Origin: Rhodocyclaceae bacterium
Lineage (GTDB): Bacteria; Pseudomonadota; Gammaproteobacteria; Burkholderiales; Rhodocyclaceae
NCBI GenBank assembly: GCA_016721505.1
Contig: JADKHX010000002.1
Coordinates: 62,001 to 126,000, forward strand
Length of the DNA: 64,000 nt
Direction of reading: 5' to 3'
The translations under genes and the position numbers were made by a program. Shown piece after piece: positions 8,988-18,444 of the stretch (the first letter of the stretch is position 1; every line of letters starts with the position of its first letter). A model generated the notes under the pieces. The model was not told the origin of the DNA. It did not search any database and saw only the letters and a program-made list of their open reading frames with translations.

Positions 8988-9365
8988 CTTTGCGGGGCCC
9001 CCCCCTCCCCGCTTTTAGTGACTTCATTAGCGAGCTGCGCGCTTACCCGCTCATCCGCATCTACACACAGCACCCAATCATGCATCGCTTGTTCAACCGC
9101 GAATTGCTTTTGTGGCCCGAAGCCGCGCCAATGCGTCTGTATTACCCGCGCATCGAGGCTCGTCGCTAACTCAACCGTTGCATCTTCGCTACCCGAATCG
9201 ACCACCAAAATCTCGTCGCAAAATGCAACACTGGCCAAGCATGCAGCGAGTTCGTTCGCGGCGTTTTTGGTGATGATGACTGCAGAAATGCGGCGCGCTA
9301 CCGGTTCAACCAATGAGGCCATTTGGCGCTCCTAAAAATTGTGCAATCCAAAGCCGACTATGAGG

Positions 9366-9390
9366 CAGGCCGTGAGTGGGTCACGGCCTG
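9366..9390. other. Inverted repeat in the divergent promoter region
   Basis: Perfect 10-bp arms (CAGGCCGTGA and TCACGGCCTG) around a 5-bp loop, between the divergent glycosyltransferase and waaC genes. It is not followed by a T-run, so it looks more like an operator or a small hairpin element than a terminator. Confidence 0.5.
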
Positions 9391-9457
9391 ATTATCGCGC
9401 CCGACTCGCGGTTTGGTTGCGGCGCATAGCGTGCGGAATTCTTGGATAATCTTCGTC

Positions 9458-10411
9458 ATGCGCATTCTTCTAATAAAAACTTCGTCCATGGGCGACGTGA
9501 TTCACAATTTGCCGGTGGTTAACGACATTGTGGCGCGATTTCCCGATGCGCAAATCGATTGGGTGGTTGAGGAAAATTTTGCGGAGATTCCTCGTCTGCA
9601 TCCGCGTGTCCAGCAAGTCATTCCGGTCGCGCTGCGGCGCTGGCGCAGGGCGCTTTTTGCTGGCAACACTTGGTCAGAGGTAGGCGAATTTCTTCGCGCC
9701 CTTCGTCGCGAAAATTACGACTATGTGATCGACACGCAAGGCTTGTTGAAGAGTGCGCTCATCACTTTTGTTACACGGGGCGTGCGCTGCGGCTACAACG
9801 CGGCATCCGCGCGCGAGGGTTTGGCAACGGTGGCTTATGACCGGCGATTTGCGGTGACGACCACGCTGCATGCGGTTGAGCGCAATCGCGCTTTGGTGGC
9901 GCAGGCAATTGGCGGTGTAAATAGTACGTCCCTGAATTACGGCATTACACCGCCATCAAATGCCGCGGAAACGCAGACGACCGCAGTGCTGTTGACAGCA
10001 ACTTCTCGCGACGACAAGCTGTGGTCGGAGACGCATTGGGTGGATTTGGGTTGTCATTTGAGCGCGCGCGGATTGATCTGCCAATTGCCCGCTGGTAGCA
10101 CAATCGAACGCGAAAGGGCGACACGATTGGTGCAGCAAATTCCCAATGCCATTGCGCTGCCGGCACAGGGATTGACGGCACTTGCTCAGGTGCTTGCCAG
10201 CGCCAAAGTCGTCATTGGTGTCGACACCGGTCTGGTTCATTTGGCTGCTGCGCTGGGACGCCCGACGGTGGCTATCTATTGTGCCTCGGACCCAACGCTC
10301 ACTGGTGTTCTGGCTGCCACGCCGTTTGTCAATTTGGGTTCAAGTACTCTGGCGCCGAGCGCGATTGAGGTGATTGCGGCGACCGATGGTTTACTTGGTG
10401 CGGCGCATTGA
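9458..10411 (+). CDS. waaC: Lipopolysaccharide heptosyltransferase I
   Basis: This enzyme adds the first heptose to Kdo in the LPS inner core. The start is placed at the ATG of MRILLIKTSSMGDVIHNLP, the conserved N-terminus; the frame is open 45 bp further upstream but without homology. Family 9 glycosyltransferase features include DVIHNLPVV at the start, a second Rossmann domain, and VIGVDTGLVHLAAALGRPTVAIY, the ADP-heptose-binding segment. The stop overlaps the start of waaA (TGATG). Confidence 0.95.
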   Translation: MRILLIKTSSMGDVIHNLPVVNDIVARFPDAQIDWVVEENFAEIPRLHPRVQQVIPVALRRWRRALFAGNTWSEVGEFLRALRRENYDYVIDTQGLLKSALITFVTRGVRCGYNAASAREGLATVAYDRRFAVTTTLHAVERNRALVAQAIGGVNSTSLNYGITPPSNAAETQTTAVLLTATSRDDKLWSETHWVDLGCHLSARGLICQLPAGSTIERERATRLVQQIPNAIALPAQGLTALAQVLASAKVVIGVDTGLVHLAAALGRPTVAIYCASDPTLTGVLAATPFVNLGSSTLAPSAIEVIAATDGLLGAAH

Positions 10412-11697
10412 TGGCGCGATTTATTTACAGCCTTTGTGTCGTATTGCTACTACCGGTGGCAGTAATTTATTTGCTCTGGCGAGCGCGCAAGCAACCAGAA
10501 TATTTGAAACATTGGGGTGAGAGATTTGGTTTTTTCGGCCACCTTTCGCGGCCCGCAAATGGGCTTTTGATTTGGCTGCACGCGGTGTCCGTCGGTGAGA
10601 CGCGCGCGGCACAACCGTTGATTTCTGCGTTGCGTGAGCGCTATCCCGATCATCAAATATTGATTACCCACATGACACCCACAGGGCGCGCTACGTCGCA
10701 GGAATTGTTTGGCGATTCAATTGCACAGTGTTATCTGCCCTACGACACAACCTGGGCAATGCAGCGCTTCTTGCGGCATTTCTCACCACGATTTGGCCTC
10801 GTTATGGAAACGGAACTGTGGCCGAACTTAGTTGCCGCCTGCGCGCAACGTGATGTGCCGTTGATGTTGGTGAATGCGCGCCTGTCTGAAAAATCGGCGG
10901 CGGGCTACGCGAAACTTCCTGCGCTGGCAAAAGAAGCGCTGCAAGGTTTGCACGCTATTGGGGCACAATCGCAAGACGATGCAGATCGACTAACTGCGTT
11001 GGGCGCGCGCTCGCCGAGCGTCGTCGGCAATATCAAATTTGATATCGATGCGCCGGAAAACCAGATCGCGCTAGGTAAAAATTTTCGTACGCAAATCAGA
11101 CAACGCCAAGTATTTCTTGCGGCTAGCACCCGCGAGGGCGAGGAAGCCTTGTTGTTGGATGCATGGTCGCGCAACGCGCCAGTTGGCGCTGGTGATACGC
11201 TTTTGCATAGCCCGCCGTTGCTCATCATCGTTCCACGCCATCCACAGCGCTTCAACGATGTCGCGGCACTGGTTCAAGCACATGATTTGTGCCTGCAACG
11301 ACGTAGCGAAAACAACGCCATCGAAGCCGGAACCGACGTGCTGCTAGGTGATTCAATGGGCGAAATGTTCGCTTGGCACACGCTCGCTGACCTTGCTTTT
11401 ATTGGCGGCAGCTTGCTAGATTTTGGTAGCCAGAATTTGATTGAAGCCTGCGCGGTTGGCACGCCAGTGTTACTCGGACCGTCGACCTACAATTTTGCTG
11501 ACGCCGCGTTTGAGGCGCAGGCTTGTGGTGCGGCGTTAGCGATTATTGATGCGGATGATTTGGTGCAAAAGGCGCGGGCTCTTTTGCACGATGCTGCGGC
11601 GCTTGCCCGCATGTCAGAAGCCGGATTGCGCTTTGCTCAACAGCATCGTGGTGCAACGGCGCGGACGATGGAACTGATCGCCCGCGTCGTTAATTGA
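10411..11697 (+). CDS. waaA: 3-deoxy-D-manno-octulosonic acid (Kdo) transferase
   Basis: This enzyme transfers Kdo from CMP-Kdo to lipid A at the inner membrane. The ATG overlaps the waaC stop by one base. An N-terminal membrane anchor (SLCVVLLLPVAVIYLL) precedes the conserved WLHAVSVGETRAAQPLI, MTPTGRATS and METELWPNLV of the Kdo-binding domain, and the FIGGSL and N-LIEACAVGTPVLLGPS segments of the CMP-binding domain. A copy of the hairpin repeat (11177-11201) is read in frame as PVGAGDTLL, probably in a surface loop. At 428 residues the length is normal. Confidence 0.95.
   Translation: MARFIYSLCVVLLLPVAVIYLLWRARKQPEYLKHWGERFGFFGHLSRPANGLLIWLHAVSVGETRAAQPLISALRERYPDHQILITHMTPTGRATSQELFGDSIAQCYLPYDTTWAMQRFLRHFSPRFGLVMETELWPNLVAACAQRDVPLMLVNARLSEKSAAGYAKLPALAKEALQGLHAIGAQSQDDADRLTALGARSPSVVGNIKFDIDAPENQIALGKNFRTQIRQRQVFLAASTREGEEALLLDAWSRNAPVGAGDTLLHSPPLLIIVPRHPQRFNDVAALVQAHDLCLQRRSENNAIEAGTDVLLGDSMGEMFAWHTLADLAFIGGSLLDFGSQNLIEACAVGTPVLLGPSTYNFADAAFEAQACGAALAIIDADDLVQKARALLHDAAALARMSEAGLRFAQQHRGATARTMELIARVVN
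11177..11201 (-). repeat. Short hairpin repeat copy 4 (inside waaA)
   Basis: It differs from consensus by one base in the loop (AGTTGGCGCTGG). It is translated in frame within WaaA. Confidence 0.7.
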
Positions 11698-11703
11698 CTA
11701 GCA

Positions 11704-13044
11704 CTATTCCAACAGCGAATTTACCGAAGCGAGGTCAGCTTCGCCCAGTCCACCCGCAGTTGCCTTCAATTTCAGCAGCGCCAACAAAGTGTCGAGCCGT
11801 GCCTTGGCTAACTTTTGTCGCGTGTCATAAAGTTGCGATTGTGCGTTGAGCACATCGATATTGATGCGCACGCCAACTTCGTAGCCGAGCTTGTTGGAAT
11901 CCAGCGCCGACTGTGATGATGTCAGCGCTGCCTCAAAGGCTTTGACTTGCGACAAACCGGAAGTCACGCCCAAAAATGCCGTGCGCGCCCCTTGTGCAGC
12001 CGAGCGGCGAGCGTTGTCCAGATCAGCTTGCGCCTTGTCCTTCAAGGCCACCGCTTCGCGATCTCTGGAAGCCGTTGCACCACCAGCAAACAGCGGCACA
12101 GAGAGTTGTAAACCGACCGTAGTCGCATCAGTATCTAAACCAGTCGGCACGGATGAATTTCGCCCTTGCCCGCTATTGCTGCGGGAGGCAACCAAATCCA
12201 GTGTAGGTAGATGACCGGAACGCTGGCGATCAATTTCTCGATCGGCAATTTCAAGACTTGCTGCGGAAAGAAGTACGCCCAAACCACTTGTCTGCGCCAT
12301 TTCAACCCATTTGTCGATGTTCTCTGGTTGTGGTCTCGCCAGGGCCACCCCGCTGCCCAAGCGCTTCAAATTTGGCACGTCCTTGCCTACCAAAACTTGC
12401 AATGCATATCGCTTGACGGCCAAATCATTTTGCGCGGCGATCAATTGCGCGGTGGCTAAATCGAAACGCGCTTGCGCTTCGTGGGTGTCAGTAATCGTTG
12501 CGGTACCGACTTCAAAATTTCGTTTGGCAGATTCGAGCGTTTCGGCAATCGCAACTCGCTGCGCTTGAGCAGTGGCGAGGGTGTCTTCGGCGAGCAAGGC
12601 ATCAAAATAAGCCGTGGCCACACGCAATATCAAGTCCTGTTGGGCTAAAACAAATTGCGTTTCAGCCAATCCCACAGCCAGTTCGGCTTGGTTGTAGCTA
12701 ACCCAGTTTTGCCAACGGAACAGCGGCTGGGTCAGACTGACTGACCAGCCGTGCGTGTTGTACGAACTGGTCGGTAGTGGGGCGGCACCGCGTAATTGCG
12801 TATCGATGTCATTTGACGTGGTGGACGCACCTGCAACGATCAAAGGCAACAAACCGGCGCGACCTTGTGGCAGTTTTTCGCGTCCCGCTTCCAGACTGGC
12901 GCGTGCGCTAGCAAATTGCGCATCGTAGTTGATGGCTTCGCGATATACCGAAACCAGATCGGCAGCGCCAGCCGCTTGGGTAAAACCAGCAGCCAGTGCG
13001 GCTGCAATGACACTCAAAAATAGGAAAGACTTATTACGTTTCAT
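11704..13044 (-). CDS. tolC: TolC-family outer membrane efflux protein
   Basis: This is the outer-membrane channel of tripartite efflux or type I secretion. Residues 1-27 are a signal peptide ending TQAAGA. The mature part has the two repeated OEP domains with long alpha-helical stretches (VYREAINYDAQFASARASLEAGREKLPQ begins the first; GYEVGVRINIDVLNAQSQLYD is the hallmark of the second). At 446 residues the length is typical. It converges with waaA, the stops 6 bp apart, and no clear terminator lies between. The Pcm-like and rhodanese genes lie upstream on the same strand, a common betaproteobacterial trio. Confidence 0.93.
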   Translation of the reverse strand: MKRNKSFLFLSVIAAALAAGFTQAAGAADLVSVYREAINYDAQFASARASLEAGREKLPQGRAGLLPLIVAGASTTSNDIDTQLRGAAPLPTSSYNTHGWSVSLTQPLFRWQNWVSYNQAELAVGLAETQFVLAQQDLILRVATAYFDALLAEDTLATAQAQRVAIAETLESAKRNFEVGTATITDTHEAQARFDLATAQLIAAQNDLAVKRYALQVLVGKDVPNLKRLGSGVALARPQPENIDKWVEMAQTSGLGVLLSAASLEIADREIDRQRSGHLPTLDLVASRSNSGQGRNSSVPTGLDTDATTVGLQLSVPLFAGGATASRDREAVALKDKAQADLDNARRSAAQGARTAFLGVTSGLSQVKAFEAALTSSQSALDSNKLGYEVGVRINIDVLNAQSQLYDTRQKLAKARLDTLLALLKLKATAGGLGEADLASVNSLLE

Positions 13045-13177
13045 CGCGAACTCCGCGTCGGGGATTATGGGAACAATGAGAATTTAGGGCTTAGGCAAAT
13101 GTCATGCAACTTGAGCAGGATGAACAGTGGATTACAAAGGATGAAAAGGAGATAAAGCAGCTCGAATGGTTAAGGGA

Positions 13178-13501
13178 CTAATAGGTAGCCATACTCGGAT
13201 CAACATCGCGTGCCCATGCCGCCACACCACCCTGCAAATTAAAAATGCGCGAAAAACCCTGTTGTTCGAGAAACATTCCGGCTTGGAAACTGCGCGCTCC
13301 GTGATGGCAAATCATCACCGTATCGGCTTCACGGTTAAGTGAATTCAACTGTTGCGGCACGCTGGACAAGGGCATCGCTTGCGCGCCTTCAATGCGGCAA
13401 CGCTCAAGCTCCCACGGCTCGCGCACATCGACCATCACTGGCTTGGTGCGGGTCGTGTCGGTTAGCCAAGCGTTCAGCATGGATGCGGATATTTGTTCCA
13501 T
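13178..13501 (-). CDS. Rhodanese-domain protein
   Basis: A single rhodanese domain of 107 residues with the active-site loop CHHGARS, in which Cys is the persulfide-carrying nucleophile. VMVDVREPWELERCRI and FNLQGGVAAWARDVDP are the conserved flanks. The start is taken at MEQISASML, 4 bp after the upstream gene stops. An in-frame start 15 bp earlier would overlap that gene. It is probably a cytoplasmic sulfur carrier or thiosulfate sulfurtransferase; the physiological substrate is unknown. Confidence 0.9.
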   Translation of the reverse strand: MEQISASMLNAWLTDTTRTKPVMVDVREPWELERCRIEGAQAMPLSSVPQQLNSLNREADTVMICHHGARSFQAGMFLEQQGFSRIFNLQGGVAAWARDVDPSMATY

Positions 13502-13505
13502 CTGG

Positions 13506-14195
13506 TCAAAACACAAAATGCGCTTCAGGTTCTAGTGGCACCAGCGCATCGGCATCGGTTTCGAAAATCGTTTCGCTGCGCACTGATTTGCCCATTCCAT
13601 TTGCGCCGGCGACACAGGTCAGCACCTTGGCTTGCATTGCCGGTGCATCACCAGTAATTACGAACAGGCGTCCGCCCACTTTGAGTTGATCAAGCAACAG
13701 CTGAGGCACCGCGTCTACAGCGCCAGAAATCATGATGACATCGAAGGGCGCTTGCTGGGCTAACCCAGCCAGACCGTTACCTTGCTCGACGGTGACATTC
13801 GTAACACCGGCATTACGCAAATTCTGCTTTGCCTGGGCGACCAACTCGGGAACAATTTCTATGCTCCACACATGCTCAGCATGCGCGCCAAGCAGCGCCG
13901 CCATAAAGCCCGATCCGGTGCCGATTTCGAGCACACGCTCGTGCCGACGCATGGCAACGGCTTGTAGCGACTGCGCCTCTACTGAGGGTAAAAACATCCT
14001 CGCCCCGTGTCCTAAGGGCACTTCAGTATCAGCAAAGGCCAAGCCCGCATAGGCCGCAGGAACGAAACACTCGCGCTTGACGACGGAAAATAATTCCACC
14101 ACGTCAGCATTCAGTACACCGGCCGGACGCACTTGTTGTTCGACCATATTGAAGCGCGCTTTTTCGACATTCATAAAAGCAGCAGGATGAGTCAT
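13506..14195 (-). CDS. Protein-L-isoaspartate O-methyltransferase family protein
   Basis: A Rossmann SAM methyltransferase of the Pcm family. Motif I is VLEIGTGSGFMAALLG, followed by VWSIEIVPELV and GNGLAG. RFNMVEQQVRP and FVPAAYAGLAFADTEVPLGHG match the betaproteobacterial Pcm-like group that sits upstream of a rhodanese gene and tolC. The ATG at 14195 has a GGAG six bases upstream and is preferred over the next ATG seven codons in, which has none. Whether it repairs isoaspartate or methylates something else is not visible. Confidence 0.9.
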   Translation of the reverse strand: MTHPAAFMNVEKARFNMVEQQVRPAGVLNADVVELFSVVKRECFVPAAYAGLAFADTEVPLGHGARMFLPSVEAQSLQAVAMRRHERVLEIGTGSGFMAALLGAHAEHVWSIEIVPELVAQAKQNLRNAGVTNVTVEQGNGLAGLAQQAPFDVIMISGAVDAVPQLLLDQLKVGGRLFVITGDAPAMQAKVLTCVAGANGMGKSVRSETIFETDADALVPLEPEAHFVF

Positions 14196-14267
14196 ACACA
14201 GCTCCGATTGAAAGTAAGTAACGCAGATGCTTGCGGCAAGATCAGAAATTTCAAGCGAATAATCATT

Positions 14268-17200
14268 CTACTCGCGCACCCGATACCAAGCGGCGTAAAG
14301 CGCGGGCAAGAAAAGGCAAGTGAGCAAAGTGGCGACCAACAAACCGCCCATTACAGAAACCGCCATCGGTCCCCAAAAAACCTGCGAAACCAATGGAACC
14401 ATCGCAAGAATTGAGGCAGCGGCGGTCAAAACTATTGGTCGGAAACGACGCACGGTCGAATCCACGATGGCGTTGAACAGCGGCTTGCCCTCGGCCTCAT
14501 CTTGCGCAATCTGGTCGATCAAAATCACAGAATTTCGCAAGATCATCCCCATTAGCGCGATCACCCCGAGATTGGCGACAAAACCAAACGGGATTTGAAA
14601 AATCATCAAGGCCATGGTCACCCCGATCAACCCTAAAGGTGCGGTCAACAAGGCAATCAGCGTGCGTCCGATGCTTTGCAGTTGCATCATCAACAGCGTT
14701 ATCACGCCTATTACCATGTAAGGCATTACGGCTTGAATTGATCTCGAACCCTTGCCTGATTCCTCAACCGCGCCGCCCATCTCGATGACATAGCCGGGTG
14801 GTAGTGCCTGGCGAATTTCGGCAAGCTGGGCATTAATTTGGTTCGAAGCATCCGGACCTTGTATACCCTTAACGTCGGCGCGAAGGGTAATCGTTGGTAA
14901 GCGATGACGACGCCAAATCAAACCTTCTTCCAACTCTGGCACCAATTTGGCAATTTGCGCCAACGGAACATGACGTCCATTGCTGGCAACAATATCCAAT
15001 TCTGGAATACGGTCCAAGGTGCGCAGATCAGCGCCAGCTTTACCACCGCCTGCGCGCCACACCACATCAATCAACAAGTCGTTTTCACGCAACTGGGTGA
15101 TCGTTGCGCCAACCAACCAGCCCTGCAAGGTCTGCGCTACATCCTGGCTCGATACACCCAGCGCGCGCGCTCTGGCTTGATCAATTTCGACGCGAACCGA
15201 CTTGATACGATCATTCCAATCGCTATTGACGTCAACTAAATTCGGGTGAGCGCGCATCACCGTCGCAACCTTTGCCGCCTCGGCGCGCAGTTGCTCAATG
15301 TTCTCACCGGAAACACGAAACTGAACCACGTAATTCACCGGTGGGCCGTTTTCCAAAATGGTCGTTCGTAGCCGCAAATGCGCCCAACTACCGTCTGGGT
15401 TGGCAAACTCCTTCTCCAGTTTGGCGCGAACCAGATCGCGCTCCTTGGCCCCTTTAGTCAGCAGCATGAACTGGCCGAAATTATCGTTTACCAATTGTTG
15501 ATCCAGCGACAGGAAAAACCGGGGAACACCCGTGCCAATATACGAAGACCACGATTCGATATTCTCGTCGCCACTGATCAATTGCTCGACACGCTTAACC
15601 TCACGCGTCGTGGCAGCCAAAGATGCACCTTGAGGTAACCAGACATCAATCATTAGCTCGGCTCGGCTAGCGCTGGGGAAGAATTGCTTTGGCACCGCCT
15701 TATCAAACAACACCAGGGACGCCACGAAGGAGGCGACAGTGATCGCAATGACTAGCCATCGATGGCGCAAACACCAGACAACCAAAGCGCGGAACCGTCG
15801 ATAGAAGGGCTTATCGTAGATGTCATGATCATGGGCGGCGGCGTTTCCACCATGTGCTGTCGATTTGACCTTAGTGAGCAATACGTAGCCCAAGTAAGGT
15901 GTAAAAATTACGGCGACGAACCATGAGGTGATCAGCGCAATCGCCACCACCAGAAATATCGATCCGGTGTACTCACCGGATCCGGATTTTGCGAAATACA
16001 CCGGTGCAAACCCGGCCACGGTAATCAGCGTACCGGTCAGCATCGGGAAGGCGGTCGAGGTATAGGCAAAGGTCGCCGCGCGCATACGATCCCAGCCCTG
16101 CTCAATTTTCACCATCATCATTTCCACCGCGATGATCGCGTCGTCCACCAGCAATCCAAGCGAGATTACCAACGCCCCTAAGGACACACGCTGCAGTGGA
16201 ATGTCAGTGAGATTCATAACGATAAAGGTTATGGCGAGTGCCAATGGAATTGACAAGGCCACCACCATGCCGGTGCGCCAACCCAAACTGACGAACGACA
16301 CCAACAACACGATTCCTATCGCTTCCAGCAGCGTTCTAAAGAACAAGGCAAACGATAGACGAACAACCTTAGGTTGATCGGCAACAACATTGACCTCTAC
16401 GCCTACCGGCAAATCACGTTCGATTCGCGCCATCAACTCATCGACGTTCTTCCCCAAGCCGAGCACATTGCCGCCCTTGAGCATTACTACGCCAAACCCG
16501 ACAGCGTCCTTGCCCATGAAACGCATACGCGGCTGTGGCGGGTCGGACAGTGCGCGGGTAACGGTAGCAATGTCACCGAGGCGGAAATGCTTACCGCCTA
16601 TGGTGATATCGGATTCGCGAATTTGTTCAGCACTTTTGAATGCGCCATCAACGCGCAGACGAACCCTGTCGGTGGCAGTTTCAACAAATCCCGCTGGCGC
16701 CACTGCGTTCTGTCGCTGCAATGCATCAAATACCTGCAGCGGCGCCAAGCCCATTGCCGCGAGGCGGTCCGGTCGGGTTTCGATAAAGATTTTCTCATCC
16801 TGAATTCCGAGCATGTCGATCTTCTTGACGTCCCGAACCCGGCGCAACTCACGGGCGATTTGATCAGCATGCCGGCGCAGTTCCGGCATCTCTACGCCAT
16901 CACCAGTCAAGGCGTAAATCTTGATCAGCACATCACCGAATTCGTCGTTGGAAAAAGGACCTTGTATGCCTGCAGGCAAGGTACTGCGCATATCGTCGAC
17001 CCGCTTGCGCACCTGATACCAAATTTCCGGAACCATCTCCGGCGGGGTGTAATCCTTGAGTGTCACATAGACAAAAGATTCGCCCGGTTTGGACGAGGAT
17101 TTAACGTAGTCGACCCAGGGCGTTTCAAGCAATTTGCGTTCGATTTTTTCAGAGACCTGTTGCTCAAGTTCCAGTGCCGTGGCACCGGGCCAAAGCGTCC

Positions 17201-17351
17201 GCACCACCATCGTCTTCAGCACATAGTCCGGGTCTTCTGATCGCCCCAATTGGTTGTAGGCGAGCACACCACCGAGCGTCAAAACGATAATCAGATACAA
17301 AATGAACTGCCGATGGTTCAACGCCCACTCGGACAAATTGAGATGTTTCAT
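14268..17351 (-). CDS. RND-family efflux pump inner-membrane subunit
   Basis: A 1027-residue AcrB-like proton antiporter with twelve predicted membrane helices and two large periplasmic loops. TM1 is in the N-terminal segment QFILYLIIVLTLGGVLAYNQ. The TM4 proton-relay aspartate pair is in GLLVDDAIIAVEMM. The second half repeats the fold, with NLGVIALMGMILRNSVILID. It belongs to the proteobacterial AcrB/D/F group starting RQFILYLI...GRSEDP rather than to the metal (CusA) group, so organic toxicants or drugs are the likely substrates. Its start overlaps the adaptor stop by 4 bp. Confidence 0.93.
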   Translation of the reverse strand: MKHLNLSEWALNHRQFILYLIIVLTLGGVLAYNQLGRSEDPDYVLKTMVVRTLWPGATALELEQQVSEKIERKLLETPWVDYVKSSSKPGESFVYVTLKDYTPPEMVPEIWYQVRKRVDDMRSTLPAGIQGPFSNDEFGDVLIKIYALTGDGVEMPELRRHADQIARELRRVRDVKKIDMLGIQDEKIFIETRPDRLAAMGLAPLQVFDALQRQNAVAPAGFVETATDRVRLRVDGAFKSAEQIRESDITIGGKHFRLGDIATVTRALSDPPQPRMRFMGKDAVGFGVVMLKGGNVLGLGKNVDELMARIERDLPVGVEVNVVADQPKVVRLSFALFFRTLLEAIGIVLLVSFVSLGWRTGMVVALSIPLALAITFIVMNLTDIPLQRVSLGALVISLGLLVDDAIIAVEMMMVKIEQGWDRMRAATFAYTSTAFPMLTGTLITVAGFAPVYFAKSGSGEYTGSIFLVVAIALITSWFVAVIFTPYLGYVLLTKVKSTAHGGNAAAHDHDIYDKPFYRRFRALVVWCLRHRWLVIAITVASFVASLVLFDKAVPKQFFPSASRAELMIDVWLPQGASLAATTREVKRVEQLISGDENIESWSSYIGTGVPRFFLSLDQQLVNDNFGQFMLLTKGAKERDLVRAKLEKEFANPDGSWAHLRLRTTILENGPPVNYVVQFRVSGENIEQLRAEAAKVATVMRAHPNLVDVNSDWNDRIKSVRVEIDQARARALGVSSQDVAQTLQGWLVGATITQLRENDLLIDVVWRAGGGKAGADLRTLDRIPELDIVASNGRHVPLAQIAKLVPELEEGLIWRRHRLPTITLRADVKGIQGPDASNQINAQLAEIRQALPPGYVIEMGGAVEESGKGSRSIQAVMPYMVIGVITLLMMQLQSIGRTLIALLTAPLGLIGVTMALMIFQIPFGFVANLGVIALMGMILRNSVILIDQIAQDEAEGKPLFNAIVDSTVRRFRPIVLTAAASILAMVPLVSQVFWGPMAVSVMGGLLVATLLTCLFLPALYAAWYRVRE

Positions 17352-18382
17352 TTTGCTGTTCCGGCGGACTCAATCACGCGCACCTTTTCACCGGCCACCA
17401 ACCGATGCACGCCTGCTGCGGCAATACGTTCGCCGCCTTTCAAACCTTCGCTGATAAGCGCTCCACTATCGGTGTAGGCGGCGATGCTCACCGGCTGCAA
17501 AGAGACACTCGCATCGCTGGCGACTATCCATACCGCCGGCTTGTCAGCTTGCTGATAAATTGCGCTGAGCGGAACGATCAAGGAATTTTTCACGGCCTTG
17601 CTTGCAAAATTAACTGTGGCAGTCATGCCAAGCGGCAATCTTGCATCGGCGCCAGCCAGTCGGATACGCGCGGCATAGGTGCGTGTCAGTGGATCAGCCG
17701 CGGGTGATATTTCCCTCACCGTGCCTTTGATTTTGACGCCATCTTTAGCCCACAGCGTCACTACCGCAGCCTGTCCAAGCTTAATCGCCCCAATGTCGGT
17801 TTCGGGCAAAGAAATGGCAATTTCCCGCTCTCCATCAGGCGCCAAACGGAACACCGGCTGGCCCGCGGTAACAACCTGCCCTGGTTCCGCCAAAACTTGG
17901 GTAATCACCCCGGTACGATCTGCCAGCAGCGTTGTATAGGCGGTCTGGTTGCGCGCCAAACCCGCTTGCGCTTCCGTTGCCGCCAACGCAGACTCACGCG
18001 CGTCTAGCGCTGCTTGGCTGACAAAATTTTTGCTGCGTAGGTCACGGTAGCGCGCGGCATCGGCAGCTGCAATTGACCGCTGTGCCTCGGTCTGTGTCGC
18101 TTGCAAGCCGGCGTCACTTGCATCAAGCCGGGCGAGTGCTTGGCCCTGTTTGACTGCCGCGCCTACATCAACCAGTCTTGTCACGAGCTTGCCGGAAATC
18201 CGGAATCCTAAAGTTGATTCACTTTTTGCCCGAACCTCACCGCTGTAGTCGCGCACCGACAGCGTGTCACCAGCACCAACTGTCAATACGCGAACCAAGC
18301 GCGGAGACTTTTCTGGCGGTGGTGGTGGACTGCAGGCCATCAGAACCAGTGAAAGGGGCAGGACAATTGCGATTGACTTCAT
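17348..18382 (-). CDS. RND efflux periplasmic adaptor lipoprotein
   Basis: A membrane-fusion protein pairing with the RND subunit, 344 residues. The start at 18382 gives a lipoprotein signal, MKSIAIVLPLSLVLMAC, with Cys17 as the lipidation site and a GGAG upstream. The lipoyl halves, an alpha-hairpin (AQRSIAAADAARYRDLRSKNFVSQ) and beta-barrel and membrane-proximal domains follow in order. A hairpin-repeat copy (18261-18285) is read as VGAGDTLSV just after the signal region. It is co-transcribed with tetR upstream and the pump downstream. Confidence 0.92.
   Translation of the reverse strand: MKSIAIVLPLSLVLMACSPPPPPEKSPRLVRVLTVGAGDTLSVRDYSGEVRAKSESTLGFRISGKLVTRLVDVGAAVKQGQALARLDASDAGLQATQTEAQRSIAAADAARYRDLRSKNFVSQAALDARESALAATEAQAGLARNQTAYTTLLADRTGVITQVLAEPGQVVTAGQPVFRLAPDGEREIAISLPETDIGAIKLGQAAVVTLWAKDGVKIKGTVREISPAADPLTRTYAARIRLAGADARLPLGMTATVNFASKAVKNSLIVPLSAIYQQADKPAVWIVASDASVSLQPVSIAAYTDSGALISEGLKGGERIAAAGVHRLVAGEKVRVIESAGTAK
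18261..18285 (+). repeat. Short hairpin repeat copy 5 (inside RND adaptor gene)
   Basis: A copy with AGCGTGTCAC then CAGCACCAACTG, on the strand opposite the gene. It is translated in the adaptor N-terminal strand as TVGAGDTLS. Confidence 0.75.
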
Positions 18383-18444
18383 GGCATTACTCCGACAGCT
18401 GGCTTTCAGGTTTTGCTTCAAAGGCGTTGCGCGTATGGTTGGGT

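Larger units (their letters stand above)
8464..9322 (-). pseudogene. LPS-core-type family 2 glycosyltransferase, frameshifted at a poly-G tract
   Basis: Two overlapping frames together make one WaaE/KdtX-like glycosyltransferase. The first half (9322 down to about 8990) has SAVIITKNAANELAACL, VVDSGSEDATV and the DXD-like WVLCVDADERVS. The second half (about 8910 down to 8464) has YRFARCNRFMGRYLRHGEG and PDWSLRLFDRR. The frame changes inside 8967-8987, 21 consecutive G on the plus strand, read as proline codons. Removing one G or adding two would join the halves. A C-run (8998-9005) and a copy of the hairpin repeat lie beside it, so about 20 residues of low-complexity insert separate the domains. 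It could be phase-variable, truly broken, or an assembly fault. A good AGGAG precedes the 9322 start. Neighbours waaC and waaA fit a role in LPS core synthesis. Confidence 0.75.
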
